DNA of 64,000 bases from Telmatactis stephensoni. Lineage: Eukaryota > Cnidaria > Anthozoa > Actiniaria > Isophelliidae. The notes under the pieces were generated by a model, which saw nothing but the letters and a program-made list of their open reading frames with translations, was not told where the DNA came from and searched no databases. Location of the stretch: the NCBI GenBank assembly GCA_029948255.1, contig JALIZF010001693.1, forward strand, positions 248,001 through 312,000, in the 5' to 3' direction. Positions 22,410 to 34,818 of the stretch are shown piece after piece. Numbering within the stretch: position 1 is the first letter of the stretch; every line of letters starts with the position of its first letter. Made by a program: the position numbers and the translations under genes.

Positions 22410-23719
22410 TTTTAAGGCCGTTGACTCAATAGAAATTCAGGAGGCATTCGGCCTTGACAAACTTTTGGTCACAACTTTTTAGGATCGCGTTCAATTTCAA
22501 TAGCTTTTTAGGAACTTTTACTCCAATTATCCAGCTACGCATTGGCCTTAAGGTGTCTCGATCGAAATTCCGAGCGCATCGAGGCACTTCGATAAAACGC
22601 TTCCAAAATCTTCCTTTCGTCTTCGATTGCAATAGAAATTTTTGCTTATTGTACGTCATTTATTGAGAATCACGAACACACTAAAAATATATGGAAATGA
22701 TACGCGAATGAGACACAAAATAGCAAAAACTACACACCACTATTTTCATAAAATTGCAATTTACGCAAAATTGAGCGCTAAGATTTTAACCGCATTCACA
22801 GAATCATGAAATGCTAATCTAATCTAGCTGGTGGATCAGTAGGGAAAAAATTGTAGGACAGGATTCTGAGATAATTACGATGTTTGAAATTGTACCTCTT
22901 GAACTGACTCGGAAGTCTGGACTCTTCTTGCGTTATCCAGTTTAGCTTTAACGCCGCCACAATACACGGACAGAATGATCAATGTTTCTTCTAACTACCT
23001 GCAAAGTGAAATTGTCTTTTGCTAGAACGTGCGCTGCCTCGTTTTCATACTTGCTCACATGCACCCCAGGCAATCATGCATTAAAAAAAACAGCTTAAAA
23101 TTTTCCAAAACCAGAAAAAAGCATACAAACACATGACAAGATAATATTTACTACATAGTAAGACTAATTTGCTTTATATTGCTTTGTAATACGCTTGTGT
23201 GACGCGCTGCTCTAAATGATTGCTTGGGGTGCCTGTGGCTTGCCTCGCTTTCGTGACAGATTCTCGACGTCGACCACGTTTGAGATATCAAGATTCCTAG
23301 CATGATAGCGAGGCTCACAGTAGTAAACCGCCGAAATAACCACCAAGCAGAAAGATAATAAATGTATACGATATTGGAAATTATGTAGAAATTAGTAAAA
23401 TCACAAATAATGTGTCATTGGATCGAAAGGTCATTAATTAATAATTAGAATAAAAAGCGACACATTATTCGTGATTTTAGGTCAGAAAAGTAGTTTCTAC
23501 AGGAAAGTTTCTTTTGTGTGAAAAGCTTTCATCCAATCATGAGATTCCAAAACAATAGCCAAGAAAAGCTAAGAAGAAATGAACTAGTGAATTAGGGAGG
23601 AATTAATGTAATATATATCTAACTCATTTAACATAGCCTACAATGTATTGGTTTCTTATTTCCAATCATCAGGGCTTCATGAAAAATATATTGGACCAAA
23701 CTATCCCATAATTTCTTGG
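22410..23719. other. Intergenic, no supported gene
   Basis: Only short frames. Two partly complementary stretches (near 23398-23415 and 23455-23482, tcacaaataatgtgtc against gacacattattcgtga) form a loose inverted repeat. Nothing else recognised. Confidence 0.45.
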
Positions 23720-23937
23720 GCTCCTTCGATATATTTCTATATTGTCAAAAACGACAAAATTGTAACAATTGGCTGTAAATATATATTCCTACTTCAAAAA
23801 AAAGGTTGTCATAGCAAAAGGCAATATTAGGCGATAGGCTGGGTCATTCCATGACTCATAGTTAGGGTGTCCTATTGGTTTTTACAATTATAGTATTCAG
23901 ATAATTATCTGCATATATGGCACTGGTGATCTGTTTT

Positions 23938-23985
23938 TTGTTGTTGTTGTTGTTGTTGTTGTTTGTTTGTTTGTTTGTTGTTGTT
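23938..23985. repeat. (GTT)n/(GTTT)n simple repeat
   Basis: A short trinucleotide then tetranucleotide tract. A small ATT run follows at 24062-24085. Confidence 0.85.
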
Positions 23986-24189
23986 TTTTGAGAGGGGGGG
24001 TCCTGGACTCTTTTACGGATTATCCATTTGGCTATACTTGTCTGTTTCGCAGTATACTATTTAATTATTATTATTATTATTATTTTGTCTTTACACAAGC
24101 TGGTTTTATGCTGAATGATTACCCTAGAGGGCGGATCATAACAAATGATCAGGGTCCAAAGGGCTCCCTCTTCGTGAGTTCATAATTGC

Positions 24190-24475
24190 AGAACTCTTCT
24201 CAAAATCCTTGCTGTTCCTAGGAGTGCTGTCTTCTGGAGAAAAGCTGTGTTGATTTGAATGTCTAATTTTTCCAACCATTATCCAAGCTAGCTCTTAGTA
24301 ACACACCCAGAGCACCTATCACTACTGGAATTACCATTACCTTTCTCTTGTTCCATAATCGTCCAATCTCTATCTTGAGGTCCTGATACTTTTCTACTTT
24401 TTCTGTTTCCTTTTCACAAATTCTACTGTCACCTGGGATCGCAATGTCAACTATCTTACATATTCTTCCCTCTTT
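24190..24475 (-). pseudogene. LINE (non-LTR retrotransposon) ORF 3' end, broken
   Basis: The minus strand encodes, in two frames, the characteristic C-terminal tail of a family of LINE polyproteins as I remember them. One frame reads IVDIAIPGD...EKYQDLKIEIGRLW, then VIPVVIGALG. After a frameshift the other reads WLEKLDIQINTAFLQKTALL followed by GTARILRRVL. No reverse transcriptase catalytic region is present because the fragment is 5'-truncated, next to ATT-type simple repeats. The family assignment comes from memory of the tail motif and needs a search. Confidence 0.7.
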
Positions 24476-24535
24476 TTATTATTATTATTATTAATATTAT
24501 TATTATTATTATTATTATTTATTTATTTATTTTTT
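24475..24535. repeat. (ATT)n simple repeat
   Basis: An ATT/ATTT tract directly at the 5' side of the LINE remnant on its strand. Confidence 0.85.
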
Positions 24536-24557
24536 TTTACCTAAGCCATTAAATTGT

Positions 24558-24689
<132 letters not shown>

Positions 24690-25169
24690 AGTTGTAAGCA
24701 AAACGAATAGAATATTTTTATTCGATCTTGGTTCTTCAGAGTAGGGACAAACTACCGGTCATATCTTCTATCACCTTTGACACTGACAACCTTTTTTAGA
24801 GAGGCATATAGTCAACTGAAGAAACGTTGTCGGGTCTAAAACGAACATAGAACATAGAAGCTGAGAACGAAATGGTGCTTGGGATGTCAATAATAATATT
24901 CTAATTTATTCATTTATGCTTTGCCTTCGATGCAAAATGCCAAAAACGTGTCCAGGACCTGGGTTGGCGGGCCGTTTGGCTTCGATTTTTTATCGGTTGC
25001 AGCTTAAATGAATAAATCAGAATATAATTATTGACATCCCATGCACCATTTCGATCCCAGCTTCTATGTTTTTAGACCCAACAACGTTTCTTCAATTGAC
25101 TATAAACATATTATGTAATTTCTTGAAACATCCTGTAAAGACCCACTAAATTGTGCCAGTAACAGAATG

Positions 25170-25330
25170 GAAAAGATGCCGATTTTCACTATAGATCCTG
25201 GAAAAACCTTGTGAATTACCTCAAAAGTTCCTGGAAAACCCCTGTGAATTACCCCAAAAGATCCTGTAAAAGCCCTGTGAATTACCCCAAAAGATCCTGT
25301 TAAAACACTGCGGAATTATCCCAAACGATT
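25170..25330 (+). repeat. Minisatellite, about 33-bp unit (locus 2)
   Basis: About four to five units of the gatcctggaaaa...gaattacccc type, preceded by gtaacagaatggaaaagatg as at the other two loci. An in-frame stop early in the array means this copy cannot encode the repeat peptide. Confidence 0.85.
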
Positions 25331-26430
25331 CTGTAAAAACCGAAACTCATGCCATGCATGTTAATTAAGTCTTTTGGTGGACTTCATTTGAGTGGTTGGA
25401 CACTTGAAACTAGTGCAACTAATTATTAAAAAAATCTTTGCTTTCTTCTTAGTATCACTGCCAATCTGTACCTACCACCAGCTTGCTGTATTTCTAATAG
25501 AACAATTTGCATTTCTTTTGATTGCCCTACTTGGATCGACGGAGAATTGAGCACCAGACCTTGTGCTTCCAAGTCCAATGGAAATTAAGAATTAAACATT
25601 CAATACATCATTACTTCTCTATGGGCTTCGTTCTAATACTAACTCTACCTCTCTATTTCTCCCTAATGCTTAGCATTAACCTAAACTTGAAAAATGTTAT
25701 CATGCATGTTTTGTTTATTATACACGCTACCCTGATCTAAGATGGCGGCCACTGTAACATATTTTTTTCTTCAAATAATTTTTCGAATTTTGAGGCAGTA
25801 GTACTCATTATAATTGTAGGACAAATGAAAGTAATAGCATATTTGCAGGGTTTTTATAGTTTATTTGCACGATTCAATTTTACATACTAGTTTTTAAATG
25901 ATCTGAAGACAGAAGAGAAACTGCCACCTGCAATTTACACGCTTATGTAAAGAATGTAAAGAATCACTTTACGTTATTTTACACGATATTGTTTTCTACA
26001 TACAATGTAAAAACCATGTAAGGTAATCTAGTTCGCATTCACATGATCTTTCATACTATGTAACATAGTCAAGTTTTTCAGTGACAGTTTCTTTCGTAAT
26101 ATCGCTTTTCTAACATAAAATACATTCAAACTTTTAGGGGTTTTTTGTGAGTTTGAAACAAAAGATCTTCCATTCAACAGTTTGAACCGGTGCGAAATAG
26201 AAAATTCGGTGTATTTTCATTAGAAACTAAACTAAGGCTACCTGAAATTGTCCTTGCCTACCATCGCTAGCAAAAAATTATTGCCCACTTTTTCTGCAAT
26301 TTCTTCACAGTCATTAGCTTCAGACAATTTAATTGACCTCAGTTGATTCTCCGATCGCTGTTTTCCCCCAATCAGAGAGGTTCATTTGAATATCGATATA
26401 CGTGTATAGTATCTTGATCTTGTTTAAAAG

Positions 26431-26781
<351 letters not shown>

Positions 26782-27813
26782 ATGAAAGGCAACAACACCA
26801 GTGTCGTCTCCTCTACCTACGTCTTTGTCCCTGTTAGCTACACCATCAAAAGCGTCATCGCTGGTGCCAATACCATCGTGGGAGTCTATGCACTGGTAGC
26901 CAATGTTCTTATCTTGTATTTCTTGTCCAAAAAGAAGACACAGAACCGTGGACCAGTAAATGCATTCAGACGTACTCTAACCGATCGGTTCATTCAAAGT
27001 CTTGCACTCTCAGATATTCTGTGCAGTCTTATCAATCTACCCTCCTTCACTAGCGAATTGTTCATCGATTTTGTAAAGACTGATTATGTTTGTAAAGTTG
27101 TTCGTGGCTGTACAATAATTTTCCCTTGTATTACTATGACAAACCTCTTGTTTATAGGAATAGAAAGATATCTAGGAGTGTTTCACCCACTTAGAGTACC
27201 AAGTCATAGAATGTGCAAAACACTAGTTGTAGTAGCATGGTTTGTAGGAGTGGTCTGGGCAATGCTTGCTTTACCCTCATATAATCTTGTGTATTTCGAC
27301 CTGGGTAACAACATGTACACGCATGTTTGTAAACCTAGTAACGCTGTTAAGCTATACAGGTCTTTTACGGTAGCTACTATCGCGCTCTGCTACTTTATTC
27401 CTAGTGTGATTCTAACATTTACATGCATTCGTATTTTGAGGTTTTTGCGGCGATACAGGAGGGTTGCACCCAGCGCGGGCAATGCCCAAGCACGGTTGGA
27501 TGCGTCTTCACGGTACAAAGTAACCAACATGTTTGTATCTCTAATATTTGCATTCATCATTCCATACTTTGCGTTTATGGCATATAGCTGTGTAATTATA
27601 ATACTAAAACCTAAAGTTAGTTTTCTTCAAGACTATCTTACGCGCTACATCAGCACAACAGTCGTTTTTGCAAATGGTGCAGTTGGTCCAACCATTATAG
27701 TTTACAACCAAACCTACTTACGACGTAAGTTCGTCACACTGTTTCGTTCGATTTTCTCATGCAGCGTCAGTGGAAGGATTTCACCTCCCCCGCCGTGCAC
27801 ATCTTGGAAATGA
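26782..27813 (+). CDS. Class A GPCR, lineage-specific paralogue, copy 2
   Basis: Intact 343-residue single-exon receptor. The first 86 residues are identical to copy 1. Later differences cluster in TM3 (MTNLLFIGIERYLG), around TM5 (residues about 187-205) and in ICL3, which is one residue longer. Landmarks are N41, D78, C104, ERY 128-130, W153, C183, P207, the TM6 proline and the TM7 proline in a GPTII context instead of NPxxY. The tail ends SPPPPCTSWK, nearly as in copy 1 and unlike copy 3. It lies inside segmental copy A, downstream of the minisatellite and microsatellite. Like its paralogues it is probably a plasma-membrane G-protein-coupled receptor for an unknown ligand. The reduced activation motifs leave open constitutive or atypical signalling. 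Confidence 0.92.
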   Translation: MKGNNTSVVSSTYVFVPVSYTIKSVIAGANTIVGVYALVANVLILYFLSKKKTQNRGPVNAFRRTLTDRFIQSLALSDILCSLINLPSFTSELFIDFVKTDYVCKVVRGCTIIFPCITMTNLLFIGIERYLGVFHPLRVPSHRMCKTLVVVAWFVGVVWAMLALPSYNLVYFDLGNNMYTHVCKPSNAVKLYRSFTVATIALCYFIPSVILTFTCIRILRFLRRYRRVAPSAGNAQARLDASSRYKVTNMFVSLIFAFIIPYFAFMAYSCVIIILKPKVSFLQDYLTRYISTTVVFANGAVGPTIIVYNQTYLRRKFVTLFRSIFSCSVSGRISPPPPCTSWK

Positions 27814-28060
27814 AAAGTTGTTTCCCAAAATGTTTCTTGATGCTGCACAAATGAGAAGAAGCTCTAGAAAACTCATGTTAGAATAGAATTTATTAAAATT
27901 TGTTTATTTTATTTATTTTTCTTCGTTATGATGGATACCACGTTAAAATGAATTCAATTCAATTTTTTTGAAATTAAAAAATGTAATTTTTTTTCAAATT
28001 CTCCTTTCAAATTTCATTTCCAATCAAACCCTTTTGCACCTAATTAGTGTTTTGCTTATA

Positions 28061-28202
28061 GAGCGATAGCACTAAAACCGTGAAACAAGTACTAACTAAA
28101 AAGTACAAATAGTACTAATGAAACAATAGAAAACAAAGGGTTTTGCTACTATTTGTCTCTATTTAGTTACTAAGTTATTTCACGATTTAAGTGTTATCGC
28201 TC
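28061..28202. mobile_element. MITE with TA target site, copy 1
   Basis: The 142-bp segment begins gagcgatagcact and ends agtgttatcgctc, with TA immediately outside both ends (28059-28060 and 28203-28204). The longer arms also pair, with mismatches (gtgaaacaagt against gttatttcac). A related copy lies at 54930-55080. The TA duplication is typical of Tc1/mariner-type MITEs. Confidence 0.75.
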
Positions 28203-28204
28203 TA

Positions 28205-29114
28205 TATATATATATATATGTATAAATTAGTTCCAGCCAGTGTATTGTTTTTTTCTCTCTCTCAGGATCTAAGAATTGACAATTAGCTGTTTCTTTTCTG
28301 TGTAAATATGTGTAGAATGCGTGCAGATATATGTTAATATACCATACTTATGTAAATATATAATATTTATGTGAATATATATGTTTTTGTCCAACATGTA
28401 CTTTGTAATCAACTAAATATTGTTATAATATAGCTCAATTATAACACACGTTCTGATTGGCTGAGATACCACCAAAATCTATGCTCTATTTCGATCACCG
28501 GTAACCCGCCTCGATTAGCGCTGCTATTTGCGGGGAAGTGTATACGTATTGTAATTAAGTGTTGAGATTTGAATAAACTTGAAACTTGACAAAAATACAT
28601 GGATTAGATGTAATATTTCAAGTCCGACAATGAGAACTGGGCGGGATTTCAAGTCCGCGCAATTAGTTCCAGTCCGAGGCGCAGCCGACTTGAACAAAAT
28701 TAATTCAGTACGCCTAGTATAGACTTCCTACAATTTCCAGTTACTGCACGTGGTACGAATTACGAACAAGGATTGGCCAGATACCTCGTGAATAATTAAT
28801 GAGGATGAGAATAGTCTATCACATCACTTCTCATCTATGCAGCACTTCTCAGAAAAGGAAGTGATGCTTTCTCGATCTTCGGTGCTAATTGATTTGCTTT
28901 CCTACTGGTCTTTTAAACATTTTCGCGGAAAATAATCATCCGGTGTTCAGTCCTTCAATGGAGTGCTATCGACATCCAAGTAATAACCAGGATTTGCTTT
29001 GCCTGAAATTCCGGTTGGGGAATTCTGACTGTCGACGGACCAACCCATCTGTGATCACTACATCATGAGCATAGTTTTGCGGTTGACGCTTTGGCATTGT
29101 TTGCTTTGAAATAA
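28205..29114. other. Intergenic, no supported gene
   Basis: Short AT repeats (tatata) and sequence with no long frame. Around 28437-28465 is ctcaattataacacacgttctgattgg, reminiscent of an element end, but no partner was found. Confidence 0.4.
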
Positions 29115-29670
29115 TAGACTACTGAAGATGGCAAGTGTAGTTGCCGAAACATGTATAGTAAACGACACCAATGAAACTTAAATCTGTGGTCTCTAGTCTA
29201 CGAATTGTCCAATTTGTCGACGCTTGTGCGAAAAAGTCATCGGTTTTTTTTTTGTTTTGTTTTTTTGTAAAGAAATAAAGGAATCGTCTCCAAACATTTC
29301 AGATAAATAAAGAGTATGATAAACAACTACTGGCGTACATTGATATACATTGATACACATTGATATATTTCTTTTTTTCAACGCATTTCGCGGTGATATT
29401 AAGAAGCACCATAAAAAGTCATTTCCCAAATTCAAGACTCCAAATTTTGAATACACGAAATAAAATCGAAGCTCTGTAAATAGCTAATTTCCAGAATTTG
29501 GTAAAGATGTTATAGTAAAGTTTTGGAGAAAGAACTAAAAGTTACAGAGAGCATTATTAAACTTAATGTAACTAGAAATTCTAGAACGAACGCAATGGCA
29601 AAAATAGGATCTCGCGTCAAATGTGAAGCGATCGCATATTTTGGTTCTTGTTTTCTTAGCAATAGCGGGA

Positions 29671-30788
29671 TAGACCTAATCGGCTAACGCGTCACGTGAT
29701 TTGAAATGGGTGTTTCATCGGAATCGCTAATACATTTCTTTAGTAAATACGTAGTCTCCTTTGCAGCCTTTTTTGTGTCGTCACGCAAGGCTTGTGTGAC
29801 GACACAAAAAAAGGCTGCAAAGGAGACTAGTAAATACGGTGTTTATATTGTGTTTGTAGAGCTAAATTATAGTCGATTTTGGTAGGTCTTTTTACTTCAA
29901 ATGAATTTGTAAACTGGTAAAAGCTGTTCAAGTAGTTCAGTAAAATTTCTAGGGCTTGATATGGAAAGCAAAACAACATCGTAAAGACCATGTATGTTTG
30001 ACAAGTGTGCGGTATGATTCATCAAAGTTATCGAAGAATATTGACACTACAACATGAAAATGTCAGTTATTTCACTAGAAATAGAGAAATAACTTAAAAA
30101 CGGTACCGTATTTTTAGTGGAGTTTTGAATGTATACTCACTGAAATCTATTGGAATTTGTATAGATGTTGATGTTGCGACGGCTAAATACGATTCAATGT
30201 TCAGAGTATTAGTAGCTTCAAGTAAGTATATTGAACTTTATGTCTAAATCAAGGATACTCATACTACTTTGTCTTTACTATTGTATTCTCGTGATTTAGT
30301 TTAATAAAATTTTGGATGTATAAAATTTGTATGTACTGATACCGTACCGGTCTTAAAAACTTCATTTCTGGCGTACACAGAATCATAAACTCGACTTCTA
30401 GCAATCGTCTATTAGCTTCAAATACGTATATTTATGTGTCTAAATCAAGGTTACTTATGCTACATTGCTTTAAGGAATGTTTTCTCAAGATTTGGTTCAA
30501 GAAAATTGCGAGAAGCGAAGGCGTAAGAGTCAGAAGGTGTAGTAAATACACCCGTTTTTCATAGTTTAATTTCTCAGTTTTAGCGGCCATTTTTTTTTTT
30601 TTTTAATTCCTACTACGTCTTCGATGTATTACCATTAAATATTCTTTTACATCATTAAATGTGTTTAGGCTTTTCAGCTTATAAATAAACGAGTCTACGT
30701 ATCGCATTCAACTACAGTAAAATGTATGGGAGAGGCGTGTTTGTTTTGATTTCGTACCCAATTCAAGTCACGTGACGTCGCTGTCTAT
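29671..30788. mobile_element. Roughly 1.1-kb TIR insertion in block X'
   Basis: Block X reads continuously across this point (aatagcgggattaaggg). Here about 1.1 kb intervenes. Near its ends cgtcacgtgatttgaaatgg (from 29690) is matched, inverted, by 30756-30777 with two mismatches over 22 bp. There is no long frame. The precise ends and target duplication are uncertain. Confidence 0.65.
29752..29829. mobile_element. 78-bp hairpin MITE with 9-bp target duplication
   Basis: The ends read tagtctcctttgcagcc and its inverse, pairing over about 33 bp per arm around a short loop. gtaaatacg is present on both sides (29743-29751 and 29830-29838). It is nested inside the 29671-30788 element. A diverged relative may sit near 55500-55585. 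Confidence 0.85.
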
Positions 30789-31083
30789 TAAGGGAAGTTT
30801 TTTTGCTTTACGACATTTGGTAGCGCTGATCCCTTAATTGCTTAATTCCACTAAAGTAAACATTCTATAATAAAGTCTAAAACTAAAAGTCTGTTTTACG
30901 AGATTCCTCATAATATGTATAAACTAGCGCCGATTGCCATGACAAACCCAACACTCAAACTTCAATCCTTCAGCAACAATGTCTTTTAGTATCTTTAATT
31001 AAGATCCGAATATAAAAGTGATTATATTAAACCGCGTTTATTTTCTATTGGTTGGTAATCAAAAAACTTCAATGACACCTTAA

Positions 31084-31406
31084 AGGCCCACTTGGATGAA
31101 AATCGGTGAAAAATGATTATTTCTATGACAAAAAAATCTACATTGCAAGCTCATTATCACCATAGTTAACTATTAACTATGTTATCACAGAGAAAGTTTG
31201 GTTTAAAGCCTAAAAGTAATCAAGTAATCAACGTCACAATGACGTCATTTACTCACAATTTAGATGCTAAAAACTTGAAAGTTTTATCCGTCTCTTTTTA
31301 TGTAAAGAAAATGTTGCTTCATGGGTGATTATTAATGCCGTATACATAGATTTCACTGAGTTTCAAGTCATTTTCAACTTTCATTGATTTCTATCCAAGT
31401 GCTCCT
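31084..31406. mobile_element. MITE with TTAA target site (323 bp)
   Basis: TTAA at 31080-31083 and 31407-31410 flanks a segment beginning aggcccacttggat and ending atccaagtgctcct, inverted repeats with two mismatches. Block X has a single TTAA at the corresponding point (20051-20054), so the insertion is proven by the sister copy. Non-coding. Confidence 0.85.
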
Positions 31407-31963
31407 TTAATTACACCTTAAATGACAGGGATTTTACAGGAAATTCATTGAAGAAATCTAAGACTCCGGAACTACCTTAGAAACGTAGTCTTAACGAGAA
31501 ACTCAAATATTTGTCAAATATTCGTCAATTGACACCTCTAATTCTGTAATGATGTTTTGAAAAACCTATCATCTACAGACTTTCCTGTTTTTTAGCCCAC
31601 GCATTATATAACCAATCCTGCACTACTCATTATCCTTTTGACTTGCACTTGTTTAAAAGCCAGCAGACCCAAGCCTTGAACGGGGCAGATCACAGTGACT
31701 GCACACAAGACAAGAGTACTTAGAGCTATGCGCTAAGTTCAGGTTTCTACCACCAAGTCTTGAGTTTTACCAGCTGATTTGACAAGGTCTAAACTACGTT
31801 CACAGGTAAAATATATGTTTTTTTGAACGAGTTTAGTGGTTTTCTCTGTTTTTGTTAAGGTAAAAGTTACAGACGCTATTTCTACTCTCAATCCAGTCTT
31901 CGTCCCGTGTCTTCATCGATGTAAAATTAAATGATAAAAGAGAAAACATATAAAGTTAAGACT

Positions 31964-33938
31964 CTATGCGGAGCTCTTAGGTTGTTTCTTTCCACTGATA
32001 TCAGTTTAAAATACAGCTGGAAAGAGACGGTATTTTGTCCGTGGTCAATGTTCTATCGCGGGTACTTTGAATTCAGATTACATGGCTACTTTCCGAATTC
32101 TTACAGTCGGTATTAAATGTGGGGTACGTGTATATCCATTGGCATGAGTTGAGTATGTTTGTATTTTCAAAACATCTGGAACGAGCCGGGCTCCCTACTT
32201 TTTTCTGTTTATTCATTGATAACCATGCATGTTTATGGTTCAAACTACAATCCATAGATTCCCTTGGTTGTTTTGGGTGCGCTTGTTGCCGTTCACAGCT
32301 AGTGCTGGCAGCGAGTAAGCGTTTGTTTACTCAACATTTTGAAGTTTAAACATTTTCGTCCGCAAAAGGCGGACGAACAGCTAAGCTAAGCAGCGAGCAG
32401 ATCCGCGGTGTAGCACGCGTGCTTTCTCTCTTTTGTTGTTGTTTTGTTGTTGTTTTTTTGTTTTGTTTTTGTTTTTCTTTTGTTTTTGCACTCTCTTTAT
32501 GGGAATCCCATTTAGCATTAATGTGCTTAATGTAACATGTCTGAGTCTCTGCGGTGAACCAATGACCATGAAATCACACTTCTTGGGGTTCTATCATGTA
32601 TCCAGGCCTTAAGATCTGGAGCTAGATGTTTCTAAATATCCCCAATCAAATACACAGCAGTCATTCCAACATTCCAAACTCCTTTACTTCACAATTTTCA
32701 CGGAGCAGCTCGCGCTTCGAGCTCGCAAGAGCTAAATTCATTGTTCTAAATCTGAGCTACAAAGGAACCAAAGGGAAATTTATACCCCAAAGCTTTGTAG
32801 AGTGATTCACTTCTTGTACCACAAGAGCATTTCAAATCTCGTGAAAATAAATATTCGATGCAAACACCTATACCTTTGGTTTGCCCTAGCGGCTTGCGCT
32901 TCGCGGTCGTATTTATTTGCATGATTTAATTAAATATAATTGATCCTAAAACTGAATGGGCTTAGTACATATATAGAGGTATACAAAGTGATCATTAGCT
33001 TTAAATGAATAGTGAATATATGAAATAATACTGGAATGAATCATAAATCACAGGGTAAATTAAAATCAAAAGGGAATCAGCAATCAGCAATGTAAGATAA
33101 TTCCGCTTCCACCCCCGAATCTAAGTAACACATTTCCGAGTGGCAATCCATTCGTTACCATTCATAAACATGTTTCAAATTATCAAACGCGTTATAATTT
33201 GGTTTGGTGAGAGATTTTTTTGTAGTTTGTGAATCGTGAAAGCCAAAAATTAATTTGCTTGAAATGTTCTACCTGTTTTTAGAACTCGTTAACCGTGCCG
33301 AGCCCCTCCTTACCGCCTCTGTTGTTTGAGGAAGGCGTGGAGCATGTTACAGTTGAAGTCCCCAAGGACCAAGAATTCGGCATGAATTTGAATATTGTCT
33401 AACTTATGGAAGCTAAAGAAGTTATCGTCTTTGGGAGGTCGATAAACTAATGCAATTAGGAGGGGCTTCGAATGGGGCAGCTTAAGTTCGAACCAAACGT
33501 GCTTCAACATCTGTAGACTCCAAGTCGGATCGGTGATTATAGGAAAATTTATTTTTCAGTAATAAAGTCTGCAACACCTCCGCCGTTACCGCTCTCTTTC
33601 TCTATCACTTCGCATCGCAGTATTAAAATCATAGCTTGGTAGATCAATTTCTGAGTCTGATACGGTGCTGTTGAGCCACGTTTACAGTCAGAACAGCTAT
33701 AGAATAAATTCAAGTTTGTTGTAGTACTAGGCTTCATGTCAAATATGTGTTTTGTTTCATTTACGTTAGATTAATTTAAATTAATTCCAATTCTTGTGAC
33801 GGAAATTGTAATTCTTTCAATCGTATCCCTGATGTTGAGCAGAAGACTCGAAAGAGCTTGGACTATTTTTATTTCATTTTAGATTAATTTAAAAATTAAA
33901 TGAAACGTAGATGAAACAAAACACCTATTTGATCTATA
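31964..33938. other. About 2 kb of sequence present only in block X'
   Basis: Block X passes directly from aaagttaagac to ctatagaatcgttattcg. Here about 2 kb intervenes, including the LINE endonuclease remnant (33310-33737) and a short inverted repeat (about 33738-33785 against 33880-33935, sharing gtgttttgtttcat). The parts before 33300 hold only short frames. The insertion may be composite. Confidence 0.5.
33310..33737 (-). pseudogene. LINE endonuclease-domain remnant
   Basis: Two minus-strand frames, offset by a frameshift and 38 bp apart, carry pieces of an apurinic-type endonuclease as found at the start of LINE ORF2. The upstream frame has GNGGGVADFI. The downstream frame has VWFELKLP...LLIALVYRPP followed by FLVLGDFNC, where the YRPP and GDFN motifs are typical of the EEP endonuclease fold. 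No reverse transcriptase follows, so this is a dead fragment, probably CR1/L2-like. Confidence 0.75.
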
Positions 33939-34092
33939 GAATCGTTATTCGTAAGGATCTTTAGTTCTATCTATTTATTACAATCTGAAGTACGTTTGGA
34001 CCAAGTACGGGAATCGAAAACCTATGCTAAAGACGACCCCAACTCAGACACCATCACTTTTGCAAGCCTTTCTGATGTACAAAAACTTATAG

Positions 34093-34701
34093 GTGGATCT
34101 TTGTTTACAATATTTTGCTCATTAGCATACGGTTAAAAGTTGAAAAAATTGAAAACTGAGTCCAATACTTAAAAGAGCTTACTGATATAAGCTTTGTACG
34201 AAAATACTAGCTTTTTTTCATGAAATGGTTTGTGAGATATTAGCTTTGAAAGTTCTGGGTGGTAAAAGCGCTAATGAGCCCAAACATCCTCTGTAAAATT
34301 TTAAGTTTTGAAAACCTCATCGCGCAGAAAATATTTTACACTGTATTTCTCAAAATTATTTGAATAATCTACCTTTTCCATGTTCTTTCAATATTCTGCT
34401 TTGCAGATAGCTCAGCTATGTTGGGATCTCTGACTTTCCTATGTCTGTGTCTGGGTGGCAAAAGCACTAATGAGCTCATACATTCTCTGTAAAAAAGGTT
34501 TTTTTTTGAAATCTCATCAAGCAGAAACTATTTTATGACTTTCTTATTTTTAGACTATTTTATGACTAACTTATTTTTAGACTTTCACGGAAGGCATATT
34601 CAACTATGTTCTTTCAATATTCAGTGCTGATTTGATATTATTCGGGCTAAAAAAGAAATAATGAAGCAAAATGTAAACACTGACGTCAGCAAAGATCGGT
34701 C
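34093..34701. mobile_element. 609-bp insertion with 5-bp target duplication
   Basis: Block X reads cttatagatcgcc without interruption at 21460-21472. Here tatag is duplicated on both sides (34088-34092 and 34702-34706). The ends gtggatctttg and caaagatcggtc are weakly inverted. Inside, a roughly 90-bp unit starting tctgggtgg is repeated in tandem orientation (about 34254-34345 and 34448-34545). A plain TA duplication is the alternative reading. Confidence 0.65.
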
Positions 34702-34818
34702 TATAGATCGCCTTGGTGACCGTTAGCAAGATAAATATAAACTGACTCTTAAAAAAAAACTGACTCAAGATAAGTAAGTGACTCATTCACTGAACTTTAT
34801 TTATACCTTGTCATCTAA

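Larger units (their letters stand above)
29115..34818 (+). repeat. Duplicated block X' (second copy of block X)
   Basis: Collinear with 18570-21560 but almost twice as long because of inserts: 29671-30788, 31084-31406, about 31964-33938 and 34093-34701. Each lies between sequences that are contiguous in X. It follows the GPCR copy 2 block. Confidence 0.78.
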
